Source: Microbacterium sp. CFH 31415 (GTDB lineage: Bacteria; Actinomycetota; Actinomycetes; Actinomycetales; Microbacteriaceae). Taken from it: a DNA stretch of 64,000 bases. The DNA is taken from assembly GCF_022538185.1 (NCBI RefSeq), contig NZ_JAKYXC010000005.1:248001-312000 (forward strand). The letters are read 5' to 3'. The first letter of the stretch is position 1. Each line of letters starts with the position of its first letter. The notes beneath the pieces are model-generated. The model had not been told where the DNA came from, did no database searches, and saw only the letters and a list, made by a program, of their open reading frames with translations. This document shows positions 9,664 through 17,956 of this stretch, in pieces. Both the position numbers and the translations under genes were made by a program.

Positions 9664-10893
9664 TCACTCGGCCGAGCGCGTCTCCAGGAACTCGCGGGCT
9701 GCGACGACCAGGTTCGCGACGCCGTTGACGAGCGTCGGCTGCAGCACCGGTGCGAAGAACGGCGAGTGGTTGGTGGGGATGTCGCGCTCGACCGAGTCCG
9801 CGGCGACGGCGGCGGCATACACGTCGGGGTCGATCCCGCCCCAGAACCAGAAGACCAGGGGCGCGCCGGACTCGCGGGCGAACCACGACACATCCTCGCT
9901 GCCGGTGAACATGCCGGGGTCGATCACGGTGCCCTCGCCGAACGCGGCGTCGAACGCGGTCCGCAGGCGCGCGGTGGCGTCGACGTCGTTGATCGTCGGC
10001 GGGAGCGAGTGGTCGATCGTGATCACGGGCGGCTCTTCGGCCCCGGATGCCTGCGCCTCGGCGCGCACGACCCGCTCGACCTTCTCGAGCACGCGCGCGC
10101 GGGCCTCGTCGTCGGGGTAGCGCAGGCTGAGTTCGAGCTTCGCCTCGGCCGGGATGATGTTGTTCTTGAGCCCGGCGTGGATGGATCCGACCGTGACGAC
10201 GGCGACGTCGCGCGGGTCGACCTCGCGCGAGACGATCGTCTGGAGCCGCATCACCGTGGCGGCGGCCATGACGACGGGGTCGATGGTCGAGTGCGGTCGG
10301 GAGCCGTGCCCTCCGCGGCCGAGCAGCTTCACGACGAGCCCGTCGGAGGCGGCCATCTGGGTGCCGCTGCGCACGCCGATCGTGCCGGCGGGGAGCGGGG
10401 TGACGTGCTGGCCGAGCACGATGTCGGGCTTCGGGAAGCGGTCGAGCACGCCGTCGGCGATCATCGCCTGCGACCCGGCTCCGTACTCCTCGGCGGGCTG
10501 GAAGACGGCGACGATCGTGCCGCTCCACTCGTCCTTCGAGCTCACGAGCCGCTCGAGCGCACCCAGCATGGCCGAGACGTGCATGTCGTGGCCGCACGCG
10601 TGCATGACCGGCACGTCGGTGCCCGAGGGATCGGTGCCGCGCGCGGTGCTCGCGTACTCGAGGCCGGTCTGCTCGGGAACGGGTAGGGCGTCCATATCGG
10701 CGCGCAGCCACACGACCGGGCCGTCGCCGTTGCGGATGATGCCCGCGACACCGGTCTTGCCGATGCCCTCCTGAAACTCGATGCCGAGGTCGGCGAGGTG
10801 CCGCGTGATGACCCCTGCCGTGCGCGTCTCCTGGAACGACAGTTCGGGATGCCGGTGCAGATCGGTGTACAGGGCCTCGAGGTCGATCGTCAT
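9664..10893 (-). CDS. M20D family amidohydrolase (N-acyl amino acid/hippurate hydrolase type)
   Basis: This is a 409-residue zinc-type M20 peptidase/amidohydrolase, probably cleaving N-acyl or N-acetyl amino acids in the cytoplasm. Metal-site motifs are visible: RADMDALPV, HACGHDMH (about residues 98-105) and FQPAEEYGAG with the catalytic and ligand glutamates. GRGGHGSRP marks the dimerisation/lid domain. C-terminal TGSEDVSWF and NHSPFF complete the family pattern. Length is normal. It starts at ATG 10893. The exact substrate cannot be told, and no neighbour suggests a pathway. Confidence 0.88.
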   Translation of the reverse strand: MTIDLEALYTDLHRHPELSFQETRTAGVITRHLADLGIEFQEGIGKTGVAGIIRNGDGPVVWLRADMDALPVPEQTGLEYASTARGTDPSGTDVPVMHACGHDMHVSAMLGALERLVSSKDEWSGTIVAVFQPAEEYGAGSQAMIADGVLDRFPKPDIVLGQHVTPLPAGTIGVRSGTQMAASDGLVVKLLGRGGHGSRPHSTIDPVVMAAATVMRLQTIVSREVDPRDVAVVTVGSIHAGLKNNIIPAEAKLELSLRYPDDEARARVLEKVERVVRAEAQASGAEEPPVITIDHSLPPTINDVDATARLRTAFDAAFGEGTVIDPGMFTGSEDVSWFARESGAPLVFWFWGGIDPDVYAAAVAADSVERDIPTNHSPFFAPVLQPTLVNGVANLVVAAREFLETRSAE

Positions 10894-10935
10894 GCGGTCG
10901 AGCCTATCCGGGGTGCTGGAGCGGATCTCGCGGGG

Positions 10936-10983
10936 GCGAGGGGGCCTGGGTGCGAGGGGGCCTGGGTGCGAGGGGGCCAGGGT
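10936..10983. repeat. Three tandem copies of a 16-bp G-rich unit
   Basis: The unit GCGAGGGGGCCTGGGT begins at 10936, 10952 and 10968; the third copy has one change (CCAGGGT). It lies between the M20 start and the paired 47-bp palindromes. No function is evident. Confidence 0.8.
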
Positions 10984-10986
10984 GCC

Positions 10987-11033
10987 TCACCTGTCACGAT
11001 GTGCCGCTTCGGACGGCGTTTCGTGACAGGTGA
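10987..11033. repeat. 47-bp palindromic repeat, copy 1
   Basis: Outer arms TCACCTGTCACGA and TCGTGACAGGTGA are perfectly complementary. Inside are a GC-rich second pair and a central CTTCGG. Near-identical copies lie at 11061-11107 and 57434-57480. The space between the M20 start (10893) and the lacI stop (11184) is taken up by this copy, copy 2 and the 16-bp tandem repeat; I see no gene in it. Confidence 0.85.
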
Positions 11034-11060
11034 GCGAGTGAATCGGTGGCCCACGATCGC

Positions 11061-11107
11061 TCGCCTGTCACGATGTGCCGCTTCGGGTGGCGTTTCGTGA
11101 CAGGTGA
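11061..11107. repeat. 47-bp palindromic repeat, copy 2
   Basis: This copy is in direct orientation with copy 1, 74 bp downstream of it. The first arm differs by one base (TCGCCTGTCACGA), while the second arm TCGTGACAGGTGA is unchanged. Confidence 0.85.
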
Positions 11108-11183
11108 GAGGGGGGCGAGCGAGGGGTCGGGTGAGCGACGGGGCCGGATGAGCGCGGGGCCGGGTGAGCGGGGGGGGGCGGGG

Positions 11184-12203
11184 TCAGCCGGGCAGGCGGG
11201 CGGTCGAGCCGCGCACGATCAGCTCGTACGGCAGCTCGCCGGGCTGGTGGACGGGGGGCGTCGCGTTCTTCGCCTCCAGCTCGGCGAGGATCGCGTCGGC
11301 CGCGCGCTCGCCCTGGCCCTTCGGGAACTGGTCGACGGTGGTGAGGCGGAAGAACTCCCCGAGCTCGTGGCCGTCGATGCCGACGACGGAGAGGTCCTCG
11401 GGCACGCGGTAGCCGAGCTCGCGCGCGGCGAGCAGGGCTCCGATCGCCATCTCGTCCGAGGCTGCGAAGATCGCCGTCGGACGCCCGCCCGGCTTGCCCA
11501 GCAGCTGCTTGGCGGCGCGGAATCCGCCCTCGATCGTGAAGTCGGCCGGCTCGAAGAGCGACGGCTTGACCTCGATGCCGGCGTCCGCCAGAGCCTGCTC
11601 GAAGCCCTGTCGGCGGTGCGTCGGGATGTGGAAGTCGATGTCGAACTCGGGACTCGCGCCGATGTGGGCGATCTCGCGGTGACCGAGTGCGAGCAGGTGC
11701 TCCGTCGCCAGCCGGGCGACCGCCACGTCGTCGACCGTCAGGGTCGTCAGCCGCGGGTTGGGCCCGCCGATCGCGATGACGGGCAGGTCGAGGGCGAGCA
11801 GCTGCTGCGACTCCTCGTCGCCGATCTCGATCGAGATCGCGATGACGCCGTCGACGCGCTGGCGACGAAGGAACGTGTCGAAGACGTCCCGCCGCTCGGC
11901 GCGATCCGCGGTCAGGCTGTAGAGCGTGATGTCGTAGCCCCGGCGCATGAGCGCCGATGCGATGCCGCTCAGCACCGTCGAGAAGAACCAGCGGTCGAGG
12001 AACGGGACCAGCACGCCGATGTTGCGCCTCCGGCCGGAGGCGAGGCTGGACGCCGACGCCGAGACGACATAGCCGAGGCTCTTGGCCGCCGCCTCCACCC
12101 GGGCCTTGGTCGAGTCGGAGACGTGCCCGCGGCCGCTCAGCGCGCGCGAGACGGTCGCCGTCGAGACGCCGGCCTGCCGGGCCACCTCGTCGATGCTGAC
12201 CAC
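11184..12203 (-). CDS. LacI family transcriptional regulator (partner of the GH13 gene)
   Basis: A 339-residue LacI/GalR repressor. The N-terminal helix-turn-helix reads SIDEVARQAGVSTATVSRAL (residues 3-22) followed by the hinge helix SASSLASGRRRNIGVLVP. A periplasmic-binding-protein-like effector domain follows (about 60-335), with SDEMAIGALLAARELGYRVP and VVGIDGHELGEFF. The start is GTG 12203, with a purine-rich GGGGAGAGGTG about 8 nt upstream. It lies 70 nt downstream of the GH13 gene on the same strand. It probably represses that operon through the palindrome at 13970-13983. The effector is likely a maltose-type or other alpha-glucoside sugar (inference). Confidence 0.9.
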   Translation of the reverse strand: MVSIDEVARQAGVSTATVSRALSGRGHVSDSTKARVEAAAKSLGYVVSASASSLASGRRRNIGVLVPFLDRWFFSTVLSGIASALMRRGYDITLYSLTADRAERRDVFDTFLRRQRVDGVIAISIEIGDEESQQLLALDLPVIAIGGPNPRLTTLTVDDVAVARLATEHLLALGHREIAHIGASPEFDIDFHIPTHRRQGFEQALADAGIEVKPSLFEPADFTIEGGFRAAKQLLGKPGGRPTAIFAASDEMAIGALLAARELGYRVPEDLSVVGIDGHELGEFFRLTTVDQFPKGQGERAADAILAELEAKNATPPVHQPGELPYELIVRGSTARLPG

Positions 12204-12273
12204 GTCGTCACCTCTCCCCGCGGATCGGGACGGCGTCCCCCGCGCTCATCGTCCGGCGCGGTGCCGGACGCAC

Positions 12274-13956
12274 TCAGTCGTCGGCGAGCCACACCGTCGT
12301 GTCGGCCGGAAGCTCGTTCCCCAGGACCGGTCCGCTCGATGCGATCACGATACCGGCCGGCATGGGCACCGGCGTGGCGCCGGTGTTGCCGACGACGGTC
12401 ACGCTTCCGTTGCGGAAGGCCACGACGTCGGTTCCCAGGCCTTCGACCCACTCGAGCGTGCCCGCACCGAGGCCGCGTGCGCGGCGAGCGGCGATGAGAG
12501 AACGGTAGAGCGAGAGCGTCGAATCGGCGTCGTCGACCTGGACGTCGCGGGCGAGCGCAGCCCACTCCGCAGGCTGCGGCAGCCAGGAGTCGCCCGTCGG
12601 GCTGAACCCGTAGGCCGGGGCGTCCGACGTCCACGGAATCGGCACGCGGCAGCCGTCACGACCGTAGCGCTCGCCGTCGGTGCGGAACCACGTCGGGTCC
12701 TGACGGGCGTCGCCGGGGATGTCGATGACCTCGGGCAGGCCGAGCTCCTCGCCCTGGTAGAGGTACGCCGAGCCGGGCAGGCCGAGCATCAGGGTGGTCG
12801 CGGCGCGAGCACGGCGGAGGCCGACCTCGGGAACCGGCTTGCCGGGGGAGTCCGGGCCGATGCCGTGGCCCTGCGGATTCTCGGCGGTCAGCGCGAGACG
12901 CGAGGCGTGGCGCACGACATCGTGGTTCGAGAGCACCCAGGTGCTGGGGGCGCCGACCGCGGCGTAGGCCGCGATGGACTCGGCGATCACAGCGCGGAGG
13001 GCCGGGGCCGCCCACGCGGTCTCGAGATAGGCGAAGTTGAACGCCTGGTGCATCTCGTCGGGGCGCACCCACAGCGCGGTCTGCTCGGGAGTGGGCAGCC
13101 ACGCCTCGGCGCACAGCGCGCGGTCGCCGTCGTACTCGGCGAGAAGCGTGTGCCAGTCGCGGTACACCTCGTGCACGCCGTCCTGACCCCAGTACGGCAC
13201 GTTCGCCTCTTCGCCGCCCATCGACCCGGCCTCGGGGTCGGGCGTGTAGTCGGGCAGGCCGTCGGCCTTTACCAGGCCGTGGGCGACGTCCACGCGGAAG
13301 CCGTCGACGCCGCGGTCGAGCCAGAAGCGCAGGATGCGGCGGAACTCCTCGCGCACCTCTTCATTCGACCAGTCGAAGTCGGGCTGCGACGAGTCGAAGA
13401 GGTGCAGGTACCACTGACCGGGAGTGCCGTCGGCCTCGACGACGCGGGTCCACGCCGGGCCGCCGAAGACGGACTCCCAGTTGTTCGGGGGCAGCTCGCC
13501 GCCTCCGCCCTTGCCGTCGCGGAACATGTAGCGTGCACGCTCGGGACTGCCCGGGGCGGCCGCCAGTGCCTGCTGGAACCACTCGTGCTGGTCGGAGGAG
13601 TGGTTGGGGACGAGATCGACGATCAGGCGGATGCCGCGCGCATGCGCGCCCTCGAGCATGTCGTCGAAGTCGCCCAGCGTGCCGAACAGCGGGTCGACGT
13701 CGCAGTAGTCGGAGACGTCGTAGCCGGCGTCCTTCTGCGGGGAGCGCTGGAAAGGGCTCAGCCAGATGGCGTCGACGCCGAGATCGCGCAGATCGTCGAG
13801 ACGCGAGGTGATGCCGGGGAGGTCGCCGATGCCGTCGCCCGAGCTGTCGGAGAACGAGCGCGGGTAGATCTGGTAGATGACGGCGGTGCGCCACCACTCG
13901 CCGCCGGTGGTGTCGATCGGCGCGTCGGCGCGCTCGGCGGTCTGCGAAGAAGTCAT
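12274..13956 (-). CDS. GH13 family alpha-glucosidase (oligo-1,6-glucosidase/AglA-like)
   Basis: A 560-residue glycoside hydrolase family 13 enzyme that should hydrolyse alpha-glucosidic bonds in short oligosaccharides. The catalytic triad is visible: nucleophile D223 in GFRVDVAH, acid/base E284 in LCAEAWLP and D346 in VLSNHDVVRH. Conserved region I is DLVPNHSS. There is no signal peptide, so it acts inside the cell. The frame is open further upstream to 14034, but I choose ATG 13956: the minus-strand -10 box TATCCT (13963-13968) ends exactly 6 nt before it, and a LacI operator sits just behind. The gene is co-oriented with the lacI gene downstream. Confidence 0.9.
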   Translation of the reverse strand: MTSSQTAERADAPIDTTGGEWWRTAVIYQIYPRSFSDSSGDGIGDLPGITSRLDDLRDLGVDAIWLSPFQRSPQKDAGYDVSDYCDVDPLFGTLGDFDDMLEGAHARGIRLIVDLVPNHSSDQHEWFQQALAAAPGSPERARYMFRDGKGGGGELPPNNWESVFGGPAWTRVVEADGTPGQWYLHLFDSSQPDFDWSNEEVREEFRRILRFWLDRGVDGFRVDVAHGLVKADGLPDYTPDPEAGSMGGEEANVPYWGQDGVHEVYRDWHTLLAEYDGDRALCAEAWLPTPEQTALWVRPDEMHQAFNFAYLETAWAAPALRAVIAESIAAYAAVGAPSTWVLSNHDVVRHASRLALTAENPQGHGIGPDSPGKPVPEVGLRRARAATTLMLGLPGSAYLYQGEELGLPEVIDIPGDARQDPTWFRTDGERYGRDGCRVPIPWTSDAPAYGFSPTGDSWLPQPAEWAALARDVQVDDADSTLSLYRSLIAARRARGLGAGTLEWVEGLGTDVVAFRNGSVTVVGNTGATPVPMPAGIVIASSGPVLGNELPADTTVWLADD

Positions 13957-13962
13957 CCCGAC

Positions 13963-13983
13963 AGGATACTGCAAGCGCTTACA
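13963..13983 (-). promoter_or_regulatory. Leaderless promoter of the GH13 gene with LacI-type operator
   Basis: On the minus strand the -10 box TATCCT (13963-13968) ends 6 nt from the ATG. Immediately upstream is the near-palindrome TGTAAGCGCTTGCA (13970-13983 on the plus strand as TGCAAGCGCTTACA), the classic LacI/GalR operator form with a central AAGCGCTT. A repressor bound here would block polymerase. The adjacent LacI gene is the natural candidate. Confidence 0.75.
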
Positions 13984-14055
13984 TTCCTTGTGCGGACTGG
14001 CCGCATTCATAGCAGCGCGCCAGGTGGGCGGCATCTCGAGCGGTATCGTGAGTCG

Positions 14056-14571
14056 GTGAACGAAGCCCTGTCCCGTGCCGAGTCGCTCATCCGCACGATC
14101 CCCGACTACCCCGAGGCTGGGGTGCTCTTCCGCGACATCACGCCGCTCCTGGCGGACGCCTCAGCGCTCCGCGCTGTGATCCACGCGCTCGTCGAGCCGT
14201 TCGCGGGCGAGTTCGACGTCGTCGCCGGAGTCGAGGCGCGTGGCTTCCTGCTCGCGGGGGCGGTGGCGATGGACGCGGGCGCGGGCCTGGTGCCGATCCG
14301 CAAGGCGGGCAAGCTGCCCCGGCCCGCGGCATCCGTCGACTACGCCCTCGAATACGGGACTGCGACGATCGAGGCGCACGACGACATCCGCGATGGCATG
14401 CGCGTGCTGCTCGTCGACGACGTGCTCGCCACCGGCGGCACCCTGGTCGCGGCGCACGCGCTGGTCGAGCGCCTCGGCGGCTCCGTGGTGGGCACGTCCG
14501 TGCTGATGGAGCTCGAGGCCCTCGGCGGCCGCGCCCTCGTCGGCGACGTGCACGCCGTCTTCGCCGCCTGA
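14056..14571 (+). CDS. apt: Adenine phosphoribosyltransferase
   Basis: This is a 171-residue purine-salvage enzyme that makes AMP from adenine and PRPP. The PRPP-binding signature is VLLVDDVLATGGT (about residues 116-128). FRDITPLL, EARGFLLAGAVA and IRKAGKLP are typical of bacterial Apt. Length is normal. GTG 14056 is chosen because TATCGT (14044-14049) ends 6 nt upstream, giving a leaderless transcript. It is divergent from the GH13 gene. It complements the de novo purine genes later in the window. Confidence 0.93.
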   Translation: MNEALSRAESLIRTIPDYPEAGVLFRDITPLLADASALRAVIHALVEPFAGEFDVVAGVEARGFLLAGAVAMDAGAGLVPIRKAGKLPRPAASVDYALEYGTATIEAHDDIRDGMRVLLVDDVLATGGTLVAAHALVERLGGSVVGTSVLMELEALGGRALVGDVHAVFAA

Positions 14572-14727
14572 CCCCGCCCGCCGGCGCGCTCGAGCGAAGC
14601 CCGGGTCGAAGCGCAGGGGGCTCCACCCACACGTCGGCGTGCGAGGGCGGCAGGATGCCGGTCGCCCCGACCGTTCGACCGCCGCGCGCAGACGCTACGC
14701 TGTGGCCAGCTCGCCGAAGGAGACGTC

Positions 14728-15195
14728 ATGCTCGGTCACCGTCGCGTACTCGCGCTCATGCTCGCCGTGGCGGGTCTGGCCACGCTGAGCGGGTGTACGC
14801 CCGCTCCGTCCAGTGCGGAGGGCGGGTTCGGGCTCCCGCGGCTGCCGGCCGCCGAGTCTGCGGGCATCGCGACGGACACGGAACGGCTCGAGGGCGCCCT
14901 GCAGGTGGGACCGAACGGATGCTTCCTCCTCGCCATACCCGGCGACTCCGCCGCCGCGGCGCATGGCACGTGGATCGTGTGGCCCGAGACCGCCGAGCAG
15001 GACGGTGCAGCGGTGGTGCTCGCGGACGGCACACGGCTCGGCGACGGCGACGCGCTCACAGGCGCGGGTGAGGTGGTCGGACTCGAGGCGCTCCCTGACG
15101 GGATGAGCGACAGCTCGTACTTCGGATCATTCGGGCGCTTCTGCGGCGCGGACGAGCGTCGTGTTCTCGTGCTGACGAGCGTGACAGCCGACTGA
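14728..15195 (+). CDS. Predicted secreted lipoprotein of unknown function
   Basis: A 155-residue protein with a lipoprotein signal: MLGHRR, a hydrophobic stretch, then the lipobox LSGC with the modified cysteine at about position 23. The mature part is Ala/Gly/Asp-rich, with two later cysteines (in NGCFLLAIP and RFCGADE) that could pair. I recognise no domain. GAAGGAG lies 7 nt before ATG 14728. A promoter is plausible upstream, with TTCGAC 14674-14679, a 16-nt spacer and TACGCT 14696-14701. It should sit on the outer face of the membrane. Confidence 0.75.
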   Translation: MLGHRRVLALMLAVAGLATLSGCTPAPSSAEGGFGLPRLPAAESAGIATDTERLEGALQVGPNGCFLLAIPGDSAAAAHGTWIVWPETAEQDGAAVVLADGTRLGDGDALTGAGEVVGLEALPDGMSDSSYFGSFGRFCGADERRVLVLTSVTAD

Positions 15196-15247
15196 CTCGC
15201 CCCCGAACGCGCTCGAATCACGTTTTCGCGCCTGCCGGCAGCGCTCG

Positions 15248-16165
15248 CTACCCGCCGAGGACGACGTTGCGGGGCTCCTCGCCCGCCAGCATCCGATCGA
15301 TCTGCGAGCGGACGAGCCGGGCGATGCGCGGGCCCATCGCCGAGGACGCACCGCCCACGTGCGGCGTGATGAGCACGCCGGGAAGCGACCAGAGCGGATG
15401 CCCCGGCGGCAGCGGCTCCGGATCGACGACGTCGATCGCCGCGCGAACCCGGCCGCGGCGCACGTGGTCGACGAGCGCGTCGGTGTCGATGAGCGACCCG
15501 CGCCCGACGTTCACCACGAGCGCACCGTCGGGCAGAGCCGCGAGGAATGCATCGTCCACGATGCCCCGCGTCTCGTCGCCGCCGGGCAGGGTGAGGATCA
15601 CGATCTCGGCCGCGCCGAGGAGGCTCGGCAGCTCGTCGACGCCGTGCACCGGCATCCCGTCCTCCTCACGTGCGCTGCTCGCGACCAACGTCAGCTGCAC
15701 CTCGAACGGTGCCAGCCGCGCGGCCACCGCCTTGCCGACGCCGCCGTAGCCCAGCAGCAGCACGTGCCGGTCGGCGAGGCTCTGCGTGAAGGCGGGCTGC
15801 CAGCGTCCGGCGGCGGTGTCGACGGCGAACCGGTCGAGGTGACGCTGTGCCGCGAGGGCGAGTCCCACCGCGAGCTCGGCCGTCGACGTCTCGTGCACGG
15901 TGGCGGCATTGGCGAACGTCAGCCCGCGCGGGAGCACCTCGTCGACGCCTTCGTAGCCGATCGACTGGCTCTGCACGAGACGCGTCGGCACGCCTTCGAG
16001 GCGCGCGAGCACCTTCGCCATCTCCATGTACGGCGGCACGACGATATCGAAGCGCGGGCGCGGCGCGGGCCCGTCCATGGGCCACACGACCAGGTCGACA
16101 TCGGCGGGCAGCGCGCCGAGGTCGGCGGCCAGCTTCTCGGTCGGAACGCTCACGGTAAGAGTCAC
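15248..16165 (-). CDS. D-isomer specific 2-hydroxyacid dehydrogenase
   Basis: A 305-residue NAD(P)-dependent dehydrogenase. The Rossmann signature is VLLLGYGGVGKAVAARL (about residues 140-156). The substrate arginine region is VVNVGRGSLIDTDALVDH, and the catalytic Glu/His are expected in the stretches around DVVDPEPLP and ITPHVGGAS. It is shorter than the ~330 typical of phosphoglycerate dehydrogenases without ACT domains. The specific substrate (glyoxylate, hydroxypyruvate or another 2-ketoacid) cannot be told. The frame extends to 16285, but GTG 16165 is preferred: minus-strand TACCGT (16172-16177) lies 6 nt upstream, which also places GGAGG near the start. Confidence 0.85.
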   Translation of the reverse strand: MTLTVSVPTEKLAADLGALPADVDLVVWPMDGPAPRPRFDIVVPPYMEMAKVLARLEGVPTRLVQSQSIGYEGVDEVLPRGLTFANAATVHETSTAELAVGLALAAQRHLDRFAVDTAAGRWQPAFTQSLADRHVLLLGYGGVGKAVAARLAPFEVQLTLVASSAREEDGMPVHGVDELPSLLGAAEIVILTLPGGDETRGIVDDAFLAALPDGALVVNVGRGSLIDTDALVDHVRRGRVRAAIDVVDPEPLPPGHPLWSLPGVLITPHVGGASSAMGPRIARLVRSQIDRMLAGEEPRNVVLGG

Positions 16166-16268
16166 GCCTCCACGGTATCGGCGTGCTGGGGCGACGGCGC
16201 GGGCGTGCGGCGCTACGCTCACGTCGAGCGGCGGCGATGCGGCCGGCCGCGGTACGGAGGAGGCGACG

Positions 16269-16706
16269 ATGGTTCCCGAGATCAACTACTGGGCTGTGCT
16301 GGTGGCGACGCTGTCGACCATGCTCGTCGGTTCCATCTGGTACGCGCCGAAGGTCTTCGGTACGCGCTGGGCGAAGCTGGCGAACGTCGACATGAACCGC
16401 GACCAGACGGCGCTGCAGGCGTGGATGCCGATCATCGTGACGGTCTTCGTGAGCTTCGTGTCGGCGTGGGTGCTCGCCGGCGCGACCGCCATCTCATGGC
16501 ACTTCTACGGCAGCGGGTTCCTGCTGGCGGCGCTCGGCACCGCCGTGATCCTGTGGGCGGGCTTCACCGCGGCGCGCTTCATCACGCACGACCAGTTCGA
16601 GGGGCGTCCGACGTCGCTGACCGTCATGAACATCGCCCACGAGCTGGTGACGTTCGTGGTCATGGCCATCATCATCGGCGTGTGGCCGCCGGCCGGCACC
16701 GTCTGA
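16269..16706 (+). CDS. DUF1761 family membrane protein
   Basis: This is a 145-residue protein with four predicted membrane helices. The DUF1761 pattern is visible: NYWAVLVATLSTMLVGSIWY at the N-terminus, then GTRWAKLANVD, and ITHDQFEGRP before the last helices. The family has no known function. A strong ribosome binding site (GGAGGAGG, 16256-16263) precedes ATG 16269, and TACGCT at 16214-16219 may be its -10 box. It is divergent from the dehydrogenase gene and convergent with purQ. Confidence 0.8.
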   Translation: MVPEINYWAVLVATLSTMLVGSIWYAPKVFGTRWAKLANVDMNRDQTALQAWMPIIVTVFVSFVSAWVLAGATAISWHFYGSGFLLAALGTAVILWAGFTAARFITHDQFEGRPTSLTVMNIAHELVTFVVMAIIIGVWPPAGTV

Positions 16707-16743
16707 GCGCTCGGCGGCGGCGTGGCGGCGGCGTGGCTGCGCG

Positions 16744-17451
16744 TCAGGCGGCGGCGCCGACCACCGCGGCGAGCGCCGAGGTGAAGAACGGCAGGCCGTC
16801 GACACCCGAGCGCATGGCGGCGGAGGTGTCGGGGCCGAATCCGGCCTCGACGGCGTGCTCGGGGTGGGGCATGAGTCCCACCACGTTGCCGCGCTCGTTG
16901 GTGAGGCCGGCGATGTCGCGCAGGGAGCCGTTGGGATTGACGCCGAGGTAGCGGAACGCGACGAGCCCTTCGCCCTCGAGGCGGTCGAGCTCGGACTCCG
17001 AGGCGATATAGCCGCCGTCGGCGTTCTTGAGCGGGATGACGATCTCCTGGTCGGTGGCGAAGTCACTCGTCCAGGCGGTGTCGTTGTTCTCGACGCGGAG
17101 CTTCTGGTCGCGGCGGATGAACTGCTGGTGCGCGTTGCGGATCAGGCCGCCGGGCAGCAGGTGCGCCTCGACGAGCATCTGGAAGCCGTTGCAGATGCCG
17201 AGCACGGGCATGCCCTTGGCCGCGGCATCCTTCACCTCCGACATGATCGGCGCGAGCGCCGCGATCGCTCCGGCACGCAGGTAGTCGCCGTAGCTGAATC
17301 CGCCGGGGAGCACGAGCGCATCGACGCCCTCGAGGTCGTGCGAGCCGTGCCACAGGGCGACCGCCTCGCCGCCGGCGAGTTCGATCGCGCGCCGGGCGTC
17401 GCGGTCGTCGAGCGAGCCGGGGAAGGTGATGACACCGATGCGGGCGGTCAC
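16744..17451 (-). CDS. purQ: Phosphoribosylformylglycinamidine synthase subunit PurQ
   Basis: This 235-residue class I glutamine amidotransferase subunit supplies ammonia to PurL in step four of purine synthesis. The nucleophile is C87 in VLGICNGFQ, and the His/Glu pair is in [10 protein letters not shown]. It starts at GTG 17451, overlapping the purS stop by 4 nt. In many actinobacteria purL follows purQ; here the next gene is convergent and purL is not in the window, so the three-subunit enzyme is encoded at split sites. Confidence 0.96.
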   Translation of the reverse strand: MTARIGVITFPGSLDDRDARRAIELAGGEAVALWHGSHDLEGVDALVLPGGFSYGDYLRAGAIAALAPIMSEVKDAAAKGMPVLGICNGFQMLVEAHLLPGGLIRNAHQQFIRRDQKLRVENNDTAWTSDFATDQEIVIPLKNADGGYIASESELDRLEGEGLVAFRYLGVNPNGSLRDIAGLTNERGNVVGLMPHPEHAVEAGFGPDTSAAMRSGVDGLPFFTSALAAVVGAAA

Positions 17452-17696
17452 TCGACCACCTCGACGCCCACCACATCCTCGATCACGGAGTTGGAGAGGA
17501 TCTCGTCGGCGACCTGACGCGCGGTGGCGAGCACGTCGTCGGTGACCTCGCCATCGACGGTGAGCTCGAACCGCTTGCCGATGCGCACCGAGGTGAACGC
17601 GTTCTGGCCCAGACGCGCGAGCGCGCCGGAGACGGCCTTCCCCTGCGGGTCGAGCAGCTCGGCCTTGGGCATGACGTCGACGACGATGGTGGGCAT
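17448..17696 (-). CDS. purS: Phosphoribosylformylglycinamidine synthase subunit PurS
   Basis: This 82-residue PurS protein forms the small structural subunit linking PurL and PurQ. The family pattern [20 protein letters not shown] and then RIGKRFEL is present. Length is normal (80-85). ATG 17696 has GGAG 7 nt upstream, and minus-strand TAGACT at 17734-17739 is a plausible -10 box giving a short leader. The pair purS-purQ is translationally coupled by a GTGA overlap. The frame stays open upstream through the ceb operator region, but that part is not conserved. Confidence 0.95.
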   Translation of the reverse strand: MPTIVVDVMPKAELLDPQGKAVSGALARLGQNAFTSVRIGKRFELTVDGEVTDDVLATARQVADEILSNSVIEDVVGVEVVE

Positions 17697-17805
17697 ACGA
17701 GAGCTCCAGGAGTCGCGGGAAGGGGTCGAGCCCAGTCTACGGGCCGCGGCATCCGCTCGTCTCCCGGGGTCGTGGATGTGTCGTGATGCAACCGTGACAC
17801 GTTCG

Positions 17806-17876
17806 TGGGAGCGCTCCCTTGACATTTGTGGGAGCGATCCCATACGGTGATCCTCAGTCCGGTGGGAACGCTCCCA
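17806..17876 (+). promoter_or_regulatory. CebR-type promoter with three operators upstream of the sugar ABC operon
   Basis: The -35 box TTGACA (17819-17824) and -10 box TACGGT (17843-17848) are 18 nt apart. Three 14-bp palindromes cover them: TGGGAGCGCTCCCT (17806-17819, touching -35), TGGGAGCGATCCCA (17829-17842, filling the spacer) and TGGGAACGCTCCCA (17863-17876, downstream). The consensus TGGGAGCGCTCCCA is the known site of CebR/CelR, which are released by cellobiose. The rest of the gap 17697-17956 holds the purS promoter on the other strand and the leader of the binding-protein gene. Confidence 0.88.
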
Positions 17877-17956
17877 TGGCACTGCGGTCCGGAACCCGTC
17901 CCGAGCCGCTCACACCCTGCAACACATTTCGACCCTGACAACACAAAGGAGTGACA

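Noticed and set aside
14034..14034. The upstream ATG giving a 586-residue GH13 protein
   Set aside because: The extra 26 residues are not family-like and run through the LacI operator and -10 box; ATG 13956 is better placed.
17697..17882. An N-terminal extension of PurS through the ceb operators
   Set aside because: PurS proteins are about 80 residues and ATG 17696 has a good ribosome binding site. The extension is read from operator DNA.
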